A stretch of DNA of 64,000 bases from Pseudooceanicola atlanticus (GCF_000768315.1 NZ_AQQX01000012.1:1-64000), one strand, 5' to 3'; positions 8,436 through 17,699 are shown, counted from the stretch's first letter. Program-made: numbers and translations. Notes: a model not told the origin generated them from the sequence alone.

Positions 8436-10543
8436 TGCCTTGCCTTTCCTTCTATCTCGGTCGGAGCGCGCAGGATCACCGCGTCAAGCACCGTCGCACC
8501 CGCCGGACCGGCGCGCACCGGATTGAGATCCATCTCCGCGATGTCGCCGCGCGCACCCAGGGCGGCCAGGATCACGAGAAGATCGGCCAGCGCGCCCAGA
8601 TCGGCGCCGGGGCGGCCGCGCAGCGGACCCAGCAGTGCGCGTCCGCGGATCTCGTCGATCATCGCCAGCGCCTCGTCCCGCCCAAAGGGCGCGGCGCGGT
8701 GCGTGACGTCAGAAAGCGCCTCGACCATCACGCCGCCGAGGCCGAAGCTCACCACCGGGCCGAACACCGGATCGCGGTGCAGTCCCGCCATCACCTCGAC
8801 GCCCGGCCCATGTTCCATGCGCTCAACCAGAGCGCGCTCCAGCCTGTGCCCCTGTGCTGAAAGCGATGTCATCATCGCGCCCCAGGCCGCCGCCAGCGCC
8901 TGCTCATCCATCAGCCCGACGGCCACGGCCCCGGCTTCGGTCTTGTGCAGAAGACCGGGCACCAGCGCCTTGAGCACCACCGGAAAGCCGATCCCGCGCG
9001 CCGCCTCGCCTGCCTGTCTGGCACTGGTCACGACCCGTCCTTCGGGCACGGTCAGACCCAGGTCGGCCAGCACCGCCTTGGCGGCAGCCTCGTCAAGCTC
9101 GCCGGGCGGAAATGCGGGTAGAGCAAGCGTGGAGGTCCCCGAGGGGCTCCAGTCGCCGCGCCAGATCAGCCGCTTCAACGCCGTCACTGCCTTGCCGAGG
9201 CTGCGAAAAGGCGCCAGCCCTGCCGCGTTCAGCGTGGCATAGCCAGCGGCGCGATGCCCGCTCATCCAGACCGGCAGGAGCAGAGCCGGGCTGTCCGGCG
9301 CCAGCGCGACCATGTCGTCGGCGGACCGGTCGGTGATCGGGCCGTAGTCGGCGGGAATCGGCAGAAGCACAACATCGGTGGCCGGGTCCCGCGCCACCAG
9401 CGACAGGCAATCGCGGTTGAGCTTGTCTTGGGTGAAGACCTGGGTGGTCAGGTCCACCGGGTTATCGACCGCCGCATAAGACGGGGCCAGCGCACGCAAC
9501 CCCGCGCGGGTGCCGGGGGCCAGTTCGGACAGGATCAGCCCGGCGCTGCCCACCATATCGGCGGCCAGCGCCGCTGTGCCACCCGAGAAGGAATAGACGC
9601 AGATCCCCCGCCGCGGGGCGATGCCGGCGCGCTCGAACAGCGCCGCCGTATCGATCAATTCGTCCAGATCCTCCACCTCGACGATGCCATGCTGGCGAAA
9701 CAGTGCCGAGGTGACCGCCGCCGATCCGGCAAGCGCGGCGGTGTGCGAACGGGTGGCAGCAACGCCATAGTCCGACTTGCCCACCTTCATCGCCACCACC
9801 GGCTTGCCGGCGCGAGCAGCGGCGCGGGCAGCTGCCAGAAAGCGCGGCCCGTCGCGGAAGCCTTCGGCGAGAAGGGCGATTACCTTTATGTCGGGATCGC
9901 CCACCATGTGGTACACGACATCGGCCATGGTCAGGTCCGCTTCGTTGCCGGTAGAGCACCACAGGCCAACGCCGATACCCCGTTCGCTTGCCTGGATGAA
10001 GGCGCGGCCAAGTCCGCCGCCCTGGGTGACAAGCCCAATGCCGCCGCTCAGCGTGTCGTTCTTGAATACCGGTGAAAAGGTCAGCCCAAGGCGGCGGTTG
10101 ATGTTGCTCAGCCCTGGCGAGTTCGGCCCGTAGATGCGCATCCCGCTTTGCCGGGCGATTTCAGCCATCTCGGCTTCGACGGCACGGCCCTCATCCCCGG
10201 TTTCGCCAAAGCCAGAGGTGAAGACCACCGCAAACCCCGTTCCTGCTGCCGCGCAATCGCGCAAGGCGCCCACCACCGCATCGGCTGGAAGGCACACCAC
10301 CGCCACATCGACGGGGCCAGGCAAGGCCGACATTGCAGAATAGGCGCGCAAACCATGCACCCTTTCACGCCCGGGGTTGACCGGAAAGATCTGCCCATCG
10401 AAGTCGGAATGCTCGGCAAGGTTCAGCAAGGTGTCGCTGCCCACGCTACGGGGCCTTTCACTGGCGCCCAGGATCGCCACGCTGCGTGGCGACAAGAGCC
10501 GCGAAAGATCGGGAAAGTCGCGGGCGACCACCGGCTTAGCCAC
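8432..10543 (-). CDS. Acyl-CoA synthetase, NDP-forming, fused alpha-beta
   Basis: This fused enzyme of about 703 residues is of the ADP-forming acetate-CoA ligase family, which makes acyl-CoA from acid, CoA and ATP through a phosphohistidine. The order is a CoA-binding Rossmann domain (SVAILGASERPRSVG), two succinyl-CoA-ligase-like domains with the phospho-His loop TRSHTAALAGS (His at about 267), then a C-terminal ATP-grasp domain (VLKALVPGLLHKTEAGAV). The start is probably the GTG at 10543, inside the 3' end of the MaoC gene; an ATG at 10600 in the same frame would overlap it more. It is the second CoA-activating enzyme in the operon, besides the AMP-forming one. Confidence 0.9.
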   Translation of the reverse strand: MAKPVVARDFPDLSRLLSPRSVAILGASERPRSVGSDTLLNLAEHSDFDGQIFPVNPGRERVHGLRAYSAMSALPGPVDVAVVCLPADAVVGALRDCAAAGTGFAVVFTSGFGETGDEGRAVEAEMAEIARQSGMRIYGPNSPGLSNINRRLGLTFSPVFKNDTLSGGIGLVTQGGGLGRAFIQASERGIGVGLWCSTGNEADLTMADVVYHMVGDPDIKVIALLAEGFRDGPRFLAAARAAARAGKPVVAMKVGKSDYGVAATRSHTAALAGSAAVTSALFRQHGIVEVEDLDELIDTAALFERAGIAPRRGICVYSFSGGTAALAADMVGSAGLILSELAPGTRAGLRALAPSYAAVDNPVDLTTQVFTQDKLNRDCLSLVARDPATDVVLLPIPADYGPITDRSADDMVALAPDSPALLLPVWMSGHRAAGYATLNAAGLAPFRSLGKAVTALKRLIWRGDWSPSGTSTLALPAFPPGELDEAAAKAVLADLGLTVPEGRVVTSARQAGEAARGIGFPVVLKALVPGLLHKTEAGAVAVGLMDEQALAAAWGAMMTSLSAQGHRLERALVERMEHGPGVEVMAGLHRDPVFGPVVSFGLGGVMVEALSDVTHRAAPFGRDEALAMIDEIRGRALLGPLRGRPGADLGALADLLVILAALGARGDIAEMDLNPVRAGPAGATVLDAVILRAPTEIEGKARQ

Positions 10544-11027
10544 CTTGCGGCGCCCGCCGGACGAGCAGTTTCCAGACCCCTTCCACCACGGTTTCGCCAC
10601 GCTGGTTGATGACCTCGCGCCGGAACGACAGGATGCCGCGTTCGGGTTTCGAAGTCTCGCGCTTCTCGGCTACGGTAACGCGCACGCCAATCGTGTCGCC
10701 GATGAAGGTGGGGTTGGGAAAGCTGCACTGCATGTCGAGCAACCCCAGAAGCGAGGGTTCCAGGAACGTGTTCATCAGCATCCGCGTGGTCAGCCCGGAC
10801 ATCACCGACACCACCAGAAGCCCGTGCGCGATACGCTGGCCAAAGGCCGAATCGGCGGCATATTCGGCATCGACGTGCAGCCGGTTGAAGTCGCCTGACA
10901 GGCAGGCGAAATTCGCCACGTCGGCCTCGGTGATGGTACGGGTGGGGCTATCGAACTGGTCGCCTTCGTTCAGGTCCTCCCAGTAGAGTTGCTGGCCCTT
11001 GAGGGCCGAAAGATCGGGCCGTGTCAT
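10536..11027 (-). CDS. MaoC-family enoyl-CoA hydratase
   Basis: This 163-residue hotdog-fold protein would hydrate an enoyl-CoA to a 3-hydroxyacyl-CoA. The R-hydratase motif is intact: SGDFNRLHVD gives D46 and H51, the known Asp/His pair of this family, followed by the central helix FGQRIAHGLLVVSVMSG. It is the only one of three MaoC proteins in this window with both catalytic residues. It overlaps the AMP-ligase gene by ATGA and the NDP-ligase gene by a few bases, fitting a coupled operon. It probably supplies the hydration step after the ACAD encoded at 12549. Confidence 0.92.
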   Translation of the reverse strand: MTRPDLSALKGQQLYWEDLNEGDQFDSPTRTITEADVANFACLSGDFNRLHVDAEYAADSAFGQRIAHGLLVVSVMSGLTTRMLMNTFLEPSLLGLLDMQCSFPNPTFIGDTIGVRVTVAEKRETSKPERGILSFRREVINQRGETVVEGVWKLLVRRAPQGG

Positions 11028-12532
11028 TGGGTTTCCTCCTCTGGCAGCGCTAGCACTGCCTCTTTCAGTTCAGCCTTGAGAACGCGGCCGGTCAGGTTGC
11101 GCGGCACCGCCGTCATAAAGACCACGCGCCGCGGGCGCTTGTATCGGTCAAGCCGGGTTTCGGCATGGGCGATCACATCGGCCGCTGTCAGCTGCGCGCC
11201 CGGCGCGGGCACGATCACTGCGCAGATCGCCTCGGTCCAGTGCGGATCGGGCAGGCCGATGCAATGCGCCTCGGCAATCGCCGGGTGGCCGGCCAGCGCC
11301 TCCTCGATCTCGGGGGCGTAGACATTGATGCCGCCGCTCTTGATGATGTCGCGCTTGCGACCCGTGAACCAGAGCAGCCCTTCGTCGTCGATCCGGCCCA
11401 GATCGCCCACGGTCAGATAGTCGCCGCGCCGGGTTTCAGCGGTCAGCGCCTCATCCTTGTAATACCCGTCGTAGCGGCTTTCGCTGCGGGTGCAGATCTC
11501 GCCGACCTCGCCCTGCGGCACCTCGTTTCCATCGTCGTCGAGCAGTTTGAGTTCCACCCCGAAGAAGGGGCGGCCGACGCAGTTGCCCGCAAGGTTGCGG
11601 CGCAGATCCCGAGCGGTCAGGTTGGCATAGGGTCCTGCTTCGCTGGAGGCGGCATAGATCATCAGCGCATCGCCGAACTTGTCGAGCGCGGCACGCTTGA
11701 GGTCGAGATACATCTCGCCGCCGCCAGATTGCAAAGTCCGCAGCGACGACAGATCGGCGCTCGCGAACCCCTCGGCCTCGACCATCCGCTGGAGCATGGC
11801 GGGCAGCAGCATGGTGGCGGTCAGCCGCTCGTCTTCGATCAGCCGCAGCGCGGCGGCCCCGTCGAAGCGGCGCATCAGATAGACGCTGGCACCCAGATAA
11901 AGCGGCAGCAGCGTATAGGTGCAGCCGGCCGACAGGCAGATCGGCAGCGCCGACAGCGCCCGGTCGTCGGGGCGGAAACGCTGCTCGATGGCGCGTTCCT
12001 CCATGCCGAAGAGACTGCGCAGCGCGCCCTTGGGCTTGCCGGTGGTCCCCGACGTGTGCAGCATGATCGTGGTGCCGTCCTGCCCTTGCGGCGGATCGGG
12101 CGGTGTGTCTGCCAGAAGGTCCGACAGGCGCGGCAGTCCTTGCGGGGCCCCGTCGCCGATGGTGACGATGTCGTCCACCACGGTCCGGAACAGATCGGCA
12201 TGATCCAGCGCCGCATCGCCCAGCAGCAGGGTTTTGCTGTCCGAGCGGGCAACCACATCGGCCATGACTTCGGGCGCGATGCGATAGTTGATCGGTGCGG
12301 GAATTGCGCCTAGCCCCGTCACCGCCACATAGGCGGCAAGGAAATCGGGATGATTTTCCGAGATCACCGCCACCTTGTCGCCCGGTCCGATGCCGCGCCG
12401 CGCCAGCACCGTCATCATCCGTTCCACCCGGTCAAGGAAATCTGTGTAGGTCTGGCTGCGTCCCTCAAATACCACTGCGGGTTTCGTCGGAAACCGCCGC
12501 GCATTCAGCCTGAGGGCATAGAGAAAGGTCAT
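11024..12532 (-). CDS. AMP-forming acyl-CoA synthetase (class I adenylate-forming)
   Basis: This 502-residue ligase would activate a carboxylic acid to its CoA thioester through an acyl-adenylate. The P-loop MLHTSGTTGKPKGALRS, the region ASSEAGPYANLT in the adenine-binding part, the hinge motif YLTVGDLGRIDDEGLLWFTG and the C-terminal catalytic Lys segment PRNLTGRVLKAEL are all visible. The length is normal for medium- and long-chain or aryl acid ligases. It overlaps the MaoC gene by ATGA and follows an ACAD gene after 17 bp. As the upstream genes encode a TRAP importer, it likely primes the imported acid. Chain preference is not readable. Confidence 0.93.
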   Translation of the reverse strand: MTFLYALRLNARRFPTKPAVVFEGRSQTYTDFLDRVERMMTVLARRGIGPGDKVAVISENHPDFLAAYVAVTGLGAIPAPINYRIAPEVMADVVARSDSKTLLLGDAALDHADLFRTVVDDIVTIGDGAPQGLPRLSDLLADTPPDPPQGQDGTTIMLHTSGTTGKPKGALRSLFGMEERAIEQRFRPDDRALSALPICLSAGCTYTLLPLYLGASVYLMRRFDGAAALRLIEDERLTATMLLPAMLQRMVEAEGFASADLSSLRTLQSGGGEMYLDLKRAALDKFGDALMIYAASSEAGPYANLTARDLRRNLAGNCVGRPFFGVELKLLDDDGNEVPQGEVGEICTRSESRYDGYYKDEALTAETRRGDYLTVGDLGRIDDEGLLWFTGRKRDIIKSGGINVYAPEIEEALAGHPAIAEAHCIGLPDPHWTEAICAVIVPAPGAQLTAADVIAHAETRLDRYKRPRRVVFMTAVPRNLTGRVLKAELKEAVLALPEEETQ

Positions 12533-12548
12533 CGGCTTAGCCGCCTCC

Positions 12549-13721
12549 TCAGGTGAAGGCCGAGATCCCGAGAACCTCGCGCCCTATGATCAATGTCTGG
12601 ATTTCCGATGTGCCTTCGGGGATCAGCCCGCCGCGCGTGTCGCGGAACAACCGTTCGACGGGGTAGTCGGTCGAATAGCCCAGCCCGCCGTGCGCCTGCA
12701 GCGCCATCGAGGCCACCTCATGCGCCGCCTCGCTGGCATAGAGCTTGGCGATCGAACATTCCTTGCGCCCAGGCAGACCCGCGTCCAGCGCTTGGGCGGC
12801 ACGGTCAGTCAACGCGCGCGCCGCTTCGGTGCGGATGGTCATGTCGACGATCAGCTTCTGCACCAGCTGATAGCTTCCGATCACGTTGCCGAACTGCTTG
12901 CGCGTCTTGACGTAATCGGTGGACAGGTCCAACGACCGCTGCGCCGCGCCCACCGCGCCCGCCGCCACGTTGAGCCGGCCATAATTCAACCCCGTAAGGA
13001 TCGCCTTGAGGCCCTTTCCCGCAGGACCCAACAGGTTTTCCTTTGGCACCTTTGCGTCTTGAAAGGCCAGCTGCGATGTCGCGGTGGCCTTGATGAACAT
13101 CGTGCCCACCCGCGAAGCTTCGAAATCGGTCTCCTCGAGGTCCACGATGAACAGACTCAGATCGCCATCACAGCCTTCCGTGAATGTCCGTGCCACCAGG
13201 ATTCCGACCCGGCCGTTGACGCCGTTCGTCGTCCACAGCTTGCCGCCATTGATCAGCCAGTGGTCGCCCTTGTCCTCGGCGCGGGTCTGCACCGAGGCAA
13301 CATCAGAGCCGTGGTCGGGTTCGGTGATCCCCACCCAGACCGGCATCTGGCCAGCCATGACGGGTTTCAGCCACTTTTCCTTCTGGCGCGCATCGCCCAG
13401 GTGGTGGAACAGTGCGATCACGATGTTCACGGTGTTGAGCAGAACCCGGAGTGAAAGCCAGCGGTATCCTGCTTCCTCCATCATCATCGCCCAGGTGCGA
13501 TAGCTGAGGCCGTAGCCACCGGCCTCTTCCGAGAGAAGCCCGCCAAGATAGCCGAACTGGCGTAGCTCGCCCATTATCGCCCAGGGCAGATCGCCCGTCG
13601 CCTCGCATTGCGAGATGCGCTCTTCGGTCAGCTCGCGCGCCATGAAGCCCCGGATGCTGTCTCGCAGCATCCGCGTCTCTTGATCCTCGACACAGGCGGA
13701 GGCCGGGACATGTTTAGCCAT
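12549..13721 (-). CDS. Acyl-CoA dehydrogenase
   Basis: A complete ACAD of 390 residues, with the flavin loop GITEPDHGSDVASVQ and the catalytic segment IPEGTSEIQTLIIGREVLGI; the Glu at about 369 is in the MCAD-type base position, and the alternative site is Gly (GLNYGRL). The start is the ATG at 13721 (MAKHVPASACVEDQE), which overlaps the end of the SDR gene by 8 bp; longer in-frame starts lie inside that gene and look wrong. It is one of only two ACADs in this window with the MCAD-type Glu, the other closing the same operon, so the two may act on successive intermediates. Confidence 0.93.
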   Translation of the reverse strand: MAKHVPASACVEDQETRMLRDSIRGFMARELTEERISQCEATGDLPWAIMGELRQFGYLGGLLSEEAGGYGLSYRTWAMMMEEAGYRWLSLRVLLNTVNIVIALFHHLGDARQKEKWLKPVMAGQMPVWVGITEPDHGSDVASVQTRAEDKGDHWLINGGKLWTTNGVNGRVGILVARTFTEGCDGDLSLFIVDLEETDFEASRVGTMFIKATATSQLAFQDAKVPKENLLGPAGKGLKAILTGLNYGRLNVAAGAVGAAQRSLDLSTDYVKTRKQFGNVIGSYQLVQKLIVDMTIRTEAARALTDRAAQALDAGLPGRKECSIAKLYASEAAHEVASMALQAHGGLGYSTDYPVERLFRDTRGGLIPEGTSEIQTLIIGREVLGISAFT

Positions 13722-14463
13722 ATCGCCCCCCGGTGATGTGAAGCGTCTCGCCCGAGATGTATTCCGCCGCATCCGAGGCGAGGAACACCACGCCGTTGGC
13801 GATGTCGCGTTCGTTGCCAAGGCGCTGCACGGTATTCATTGCCAGAGCGCGCGACTTTATCCGGTCGTAGTTTGGAAGCGCCTCGATCATCTCGGTGGCG
13901 ATGAACCCCGGCGCGATGGCATTTACGGTGACATTGAAGCGCCCCTGTTCCATCCCCAGCGCCCGGGTGAAGCCGATGATGCCGGCCTTGGCGGCGGCAT
14001 AGTTGGTCTGTCCCGGATTGCCGAGATAGGCGCGAGAGGAGATGTTGATCACCCGGCCCCACTTCTGTTCCATGAAGTACGGCACCACGGCGCGCGAGCA
14101 GGTATAGGCACCCTTCAGGATCACGCCCACAACAGCGTCCCAGTCCTGTTCGGGCATCTTGGTGATGTAGTTGTCGCGCGGAAATCCGGCATTGTTGACC
14201 AGGATGTGGACGGCGCCAAATGCTTCGATCGTGCGCGAGACGAGGGCTTCGACCTGTGCCTCGTTCGTGACATCGCAGACCACGCCGATCGCGTCGTATC
14301 CGTCGGCCTCAAGAGCGGCGCGGGTGGCTTCTGTGGTTTCGGGGTCGATATCGGTGATCACCACCTTCGCCCCCTCTTCGGCCAGCGCGCGGGCGGTCAC
14401 TGCGCCGATCCCGCGACCCGATCCGGTGACGATAGCCACCTTGTCCTTTAGTCCCAGTTCCAA
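13714..14463 (-). CDS. Short-chain dehydrogenase/reductase (FabG-like)
   Basis: At 249 residues it is a classical SDR using NAD(P)(H). The glycine motif TGSGRGIG (residues ~13-20), NNAG, INISSRAYLG (catalytic Ser) and NYAAAKAG (Tyr and Lys) are all intact, as is the C-terminal ISGETLHITGGRYG. An acidic residue after the second strand (VVITDIDPE) suggests a preference for NAD(H). It probably oxidises the 3-hydroxyacyl-CoA made by the MaoC hydratase of the same operon. It begins 20 bp after dctM and overlaps the ACAD gene. Confidence 0.93.
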   Translation of the reverse strand: MELGLKDKVAIVTGSGRGIGAVTARALAEEGAKVVITDIDPETTEATRAALEADGYDAIGVVCDVTNEAQVEALVSRTIEAFGAVHILVNNAGFPRDNYITKMPEQDWDAVVGVILKGAYTCSRAVVPYFMEQKWGRVINISSRAYLGNPGQTNYAAAKAGIIGFTRALGMEQGRFNVTVNAIAPGFIATEMIEALPNYDRIKSRALAMNTVQRLGNERDIANGVVFLASDAAEYISGETLHITGGRYG

Positions 14464-14482
14464 GTTACGCTCCTTCAGGTTG

Positions 14483-15772
14483 TCAGTATTCGCCCGAGAA
14501 CACGGTTACGATCTCGGGAAAGAATGCGATCAGGGCCAAGACCGCGAACTCGGCCAGCACGAAAGGCAGCACCCCGACAAAGACCCGTTTAAGAGGCACG
14601 CCGGTGATCGAGCTGGCGACGAAAACGTTCATTCCGATTGGGGGGGTAATCAGCCCGATTTCGACCGTTTTGGTCACCAGGATGCCGAACCAGATCGGCG
14701 AATAGCCAAGCTCCATGACCATTGGAAAGACGATCGGCATGGTCAGGATCAGGATCGCCAGCTGATCCATCACGCAGCCCAGCAGGATGTAGATCAGGAT
14801 CAGGATTAAAATCACCACGCCCGGCCCGATCTCAAGCCCTTGCACGTACGAAACCAGCGCCTGCGGTGCCATGGTCAGGGTGACAAAATAGCCGAAAATG
14901 TGCGCCCCGATAATAATGGTGAAGATCATTGCAGTCGGGCGCGTTGTACGTTCGAGCGCCCCCATGAATTCGCGCCAGCCCATACGTCTGAGCAACCCGG
15001 CGGCAATCATGATCGCGCCAAAGCAGCCGACCGCGGCGGCTTCGGTCACGGTGACAGCGCCAGAATAAATCCCGGCCACGACAAAGACGAACAGCAGAAC
15101 CACCGGCCAGATGTCGCGCAGTGACGCGAAGCGCTCACGCCACCCATGGCTTTGCACTGGTGGCGCCAGATCGCGGTTCAGCGTCGCCCAGACCATCGTG
15201 ATCCCGGCAAAGCTGAGCGCGGTAATGAGACCCGGCAGAATGCCGGCAATGAACAGCCCGCCGATCGAGGTTTCGGTGATGATACCGTAAACCATCAGCA
15301 CAACCGAAGGCGGGATCATGATCGACAACGTCCCGGCGGCCGCAACCGTGCCTACGATCATGCCGCGGTCATAGCCATATTTCTCAGCCTCGGGCGCGAC
15401 GGTGCGCGCCATCGTGGCCGTCGCCGCGGTGGACGAGCCCGAAACCGCCCCGAAGCCTGCGCTGGTAAAGACCGTGGCCACGGCCAGTCCGCCGGGCAAA
15501 TGGCCCACCCACCTGTTGGCGGCGCGGAACATGTCCGACGAAATCCGACTGGCCGACAGGATCTCGGCCATCAAGATGAACAAGGGAATGGCGGTCAACA
15601 GCCAAGAGGCGGTGTTGCGATACGGGGCCACCGACAGGATGCCGAGCGCCAGATTGAGCCCGCCGATCAGATACAGGCCGACGGTGCCGGCGATGCCCAT
15701 CGCGAAGCCTATCGGCATCCCGACGACGAGAAGCCCCGCCAGCAATAGCGACACAGGTGCAAGAAATTCCAT
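14483..15772 (-). CDS. dctM: TRAP transporter large permease (DctM-like)
   Basis: This 429-residue integral membrane protein is strongly hydrophobic throughout, with about 11-12 transmembrane stretches. It carries the family signatures FTSAGFGAVSGSSTAATATM near residue 100 and GVVILILILIYILLGCVMDQ in the C-terminal half. It is the ion-coupled channel subunit that takes substrate from the DctP protein. The order dctP-dctQ-dctM on the minus strand, with gaps of 11 and 2 bp, is the standard TRAP arrangement. Because it leads an operon of CoA-thioester enzymes, the cargo is probably the acid that those enzymes degrade. Confidence 0.93.
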   Translation of the reverse strand: MEFLAPVSLLLAGLLVVGMPIGFAMGIAGTVGLYLIGGLNLALGILSVAPYRNTASWLLTAIPLFILMAEILSASRISSDMFRAANRWVGHLPGGLAVATVFTSAGFGAVSGSSTAATATMARTVAPEAEKYGYDRGMIVGTVAAAGTLSIMIPPSVVLMVYGIITETSIGGLFIAGILPGLITALSFAGITMVWATLNRDLAPPVQSHGWRERFASLRDIWPVVLLFVFVVAGIYSGAVTVTEAAAVGCFGAIMIAAGLLRRMGWREFMGALERTTRPTAMIFTIIIGAHIFGYFVTLTMAPQALVSYVQGLEIGPGVVILILILIYILLGCVMDQLAILILTMPIVFPMVMELGYSPIWFGILVTKTVEIGLITPPIGMNVFVASSITGVPLKRVFVGVLPFVLAEFAVLALIAFFPEIVTVFSGEY

Positions 15773-15774
15773 AC

Positions 15775-16344
15775 TCAGCCAATCCGATCCGAAGCGCCGC
15801 GAAGGTGCTGAACGTCACCCGCCGCATTTACGAGAAGGCGCAGAACGATCAGCACGCAGCCAATCGGCGCAATCACAAGCGTGGTGACGAGAGGCGCGTC
15901 GATGTCGCCGGATGTGCGATATCCGAAGTCCCACGCCTTAAGCGCCTCGCGCGAGGCACCGTAACAGATCAGCGCAAAAAACGCGGCCGCTGCCAATCGC
16001 AAGACGACATTGAAACCGGCCCGCAGCCCTTCGGGCAGAGCATCAAACACTATCCCCACTCGCACGTGGCCATCATACATTTCCAGATAGCTCAGGCTTC
16101 CGAACACGATGATGGGCATCAGATATAGCTCTGTAGCGCCAATGACCCCTTCGATCGGGTCATTCAGGATATAGCGCGTAAAGACCTGTATGAGGATCAG
16201 CACCAGCATGACCATCATCGCAGCGCGCGACAGCCAGTTCATCCCGGTATCCACCCGGTCCATCGCTCGGCCCAGAGGACCGTGCAATCCAACTCTCGGC
16301 GACGGCACGGCGTCCTCTCGGGGATCAAGATCGTGACGGGACAC
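15775..16344 (-). CDS. dctQ: TRAP transporter small permease (DctQ-like)
   Basis: This 189-residue protein has four predicted membrane helices after a hydrophilic head (MSRHDLDPREDAVPSPRVGL). The head is longer than usual; a later start is possible, for example at MDRVDTGMNWLSRA. The pattern FGSLSYLEMYDGHVRVGIVF is typical for DctQ, in which a loop residue cluster HVRV follows the second helix. It forms a complex with DctM in the inner membrane. It lies 11 bp after dctP and 2 bp before dctM. Confidence 0.9.
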   Translation of the reverse strand: MSRHDLDPREDAVPSPRVGLHGPLGRAMDRVDTGMNWLSRAAMMVMLVLILIQVFTRYILNDPIEGVIGATELYLMPIIVFGSLSYLEMYDGHVRVGIVFDALPEGLRAGFNVVLRLAAAAFFALICYGASREALKAWDFGYRTSGDIDAPLVTTLVIAPIGCVLIVLRLLVNAAGDVQHLRGASDRIG

Positions 16345-16355
16345 GGTTGCGCGCC

Positions 16356-17399
16356 TTACTGCGTCTGGTGCTTTTCGATGTTCGCACGAAACATCTCCAG
16401 CACTTCGCCCGCAGGCAGTCCGCGCTCTTGCAGACCAGAGACCCAGGCATCGAACACCGGCGCTGTGGCCGATTTGACCTTTTCGCGCTGCGCTTCATCC
16501 AGAACGATGACCTCGATACCGCTGTCCCGCATCTTGTCCTCAAGCTCGGCGGCCGATCGGTCGGTTTCTTCGGCAACTCGCTGCATCGCCTCCTGCGACG
16601 CCTGTTGAATGGCCTGTTGATGCTCTGGCGACAGATCCTGCCAGACCTCCTCGCGGATCGCGTAGGGCGCCCAATACACAAAAACATCCAGACCCAGAAC
16701 GGCGGTATCGATTACCTCGTCCAGCTTGTAGGAATAGATGCTGGTGGTGGGAAAGATCGTGCCGTCGACGGTGCCGGTGCGGATGGCCTGATAGGTTTCC
16801 GGGCTGGGAATATCAACCGGCGCGCCCCCCAGGGCCTTGACCGACTCCGCCATGTTCCCGGCAATGGTTTTCAGTTTCAGCCCTTTGATGTCATCAATGC
16901 CGCTAACATCCTGGTCGCGGGTGAACAGGTTGTAGGTCGAGGTCATTACACCCCAGACTGGGCGCATCCCGTTGGCCAGGAAGTCGTTTTGCAGGATCGG
17001 ATCCGACGTCACCGTTTCAAAAAAAGCGGGCGTCCCGACAACGCTCTGCGAGAAAAGGCCAGGAAGCGTGTGCACGCCCGCCAGCGGCATCGTGCCCCCG
17101 TTATAGGCCGGCGGAACATAGCCGATGTCCACCACGCCTGTCTGCACCATCGAGAACATATCGCGCAGCGAACCCAACTGACCGGCACCGAAATACTGAA
17201 ACTTGACCTCGCCATCGGTCAGCTCGGTTACGCGGTCCATCCAGTAGGTGGTGCCGGTCTCGACGATGTAGTGGCCGGGCGGAAAGGTATCTGCAACCTT
17301 GAGTGTCACTTCGGCCGCCGCAATTTGCGGCATCGTTCCGACCGCGATCACCAGCGCCGCCCCTGCGGCAAACCGATCGAGTTTTGTGTTTCTTGTCAT
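16356..17399 (-). CDS. dctP: TRAP transporter solute-binding protein (DctP family)
   Basis: This periplasmic binding protein of 347 residues begins MTRNTKLDRFAAGAALVIAV with a clear signal peptide cleaved near AAA-E. The DctP fold is shown by LKVADTFPPGHYIV, FQYFGAGQLGSLRDMFSMVQ, the ligand-contact strand VWGVMTSTYNLFT and the dimer-helix region ETYQAIRTGTVDGTIFPTTS, where the family Arg binds the carboxylate. The start at 17399 was chosen for the GGGAGGA ribosome site 8 bases before it. As first gene of the long operon it lies behind a 230-bp leader with a candidate operator at about 17500. Confidence 0.93.
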   Translation of the reverse strand: MTRNTKLDRFAAGAALVIAVGTMPQIAAAEVTLKVADTFPPGHYIVETGTTYWMDRVTELTDGEVKFQYFGAGQLGSLRDMFSMVQTGVVDIGYVPPAYNGGTMPLAGVHTLPGLFSQSVVGTPAFFETVTSDPILQNDFLANGMRPVWGVMTSTYNLFTRDQDVSGIDDIKGLKLKTIAGNMAESVKALGGAPVDIPSPETYQAIRTGTVDGTIFPTTSIYSYKLDEVIDTAVLGLDVFVYWAPYAIREEVWQDLSPEHQQAIQQASQEAMQRVAEETDRSAAELEDKMRDSGIEVIVLDEAQREKVKSATAPVFDAWVSGLQERGLPAGEVLEMFRANIEKHQTQ

Positions 17400-17495
17400 G
17401 GCAGTCTTCCTCCCTGTGGCGTTGTCGATCAGCGCACCATGGTGCGGTGAACCGGTCAATGTTTATGGGTGGCCGGGAGCGCAACTGTCGCGAGA

Positions 17496-17519
17496 TCACA
17501 CATATATGCGAATACGCGA
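17496..17519. promoter_or_regulatory. Candidate operator upstream of the dctPQM operon
   Basis: The bases ACACATATATGCGAATACGC lie 99 bp upstream of the dctP start. They share ACACATAT-TGCGAA with the site in front of the MmgE gene (38244), and TATATGC with a site before the first IclR gene. No gene covers this region. The role as a regulator binding site is inferred from its repetition in promoter gaps. Confidence 0.5.
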
Positions 17520-17617
17520 ACTGAATCCGCGGCGACGCAACAGAGAAGATCGAACGCCAATCGTGGGTGGGAATCTCCAGCGCTTTCACGGCCGAAAGAA
17601 AGGATTCCGTGGCCTGC

Positions 17618-17625
17618 CGATCAAC
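17618..17625. repeat. Left copy of the 8-bp IS66 target duplication
   Basis: The bases GATCAACA lie directly before the left inverted repeat of the IS66 element and are repeated without change directly after its right inverted repeat. IS66-family transposition makes 8-bp duplications. Confidence 0.92.
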
Positions 17626-17650
17626 AGTAAGCGGCGGCTGCGTCCCACGT
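17626..17650. repeat. Left terminal inverted repeat of the IS66 element
   Basis: Begins GTAAGCGGCGGCTGCGTCCC and pairs, with a few mismatches, with the right end at 20080-20104. Confidence 0.88.
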
Positions 17651-17699
17651 TGTAGATGAGCTCCGGCACTGCGAGGTGATATCCATCTCATGATGGGGA

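Noticed and set aside
7548-9242. Plus-strand open frame of 564 codons
   Set aside because: It lies antisense to the citryl-CoA-lyase-like and NDP-ligase genes, whose products are clear family members. Long antisense frames are common in GC-rich genes, and this one is low-complexity and rich in Arg, Ser and Pro.
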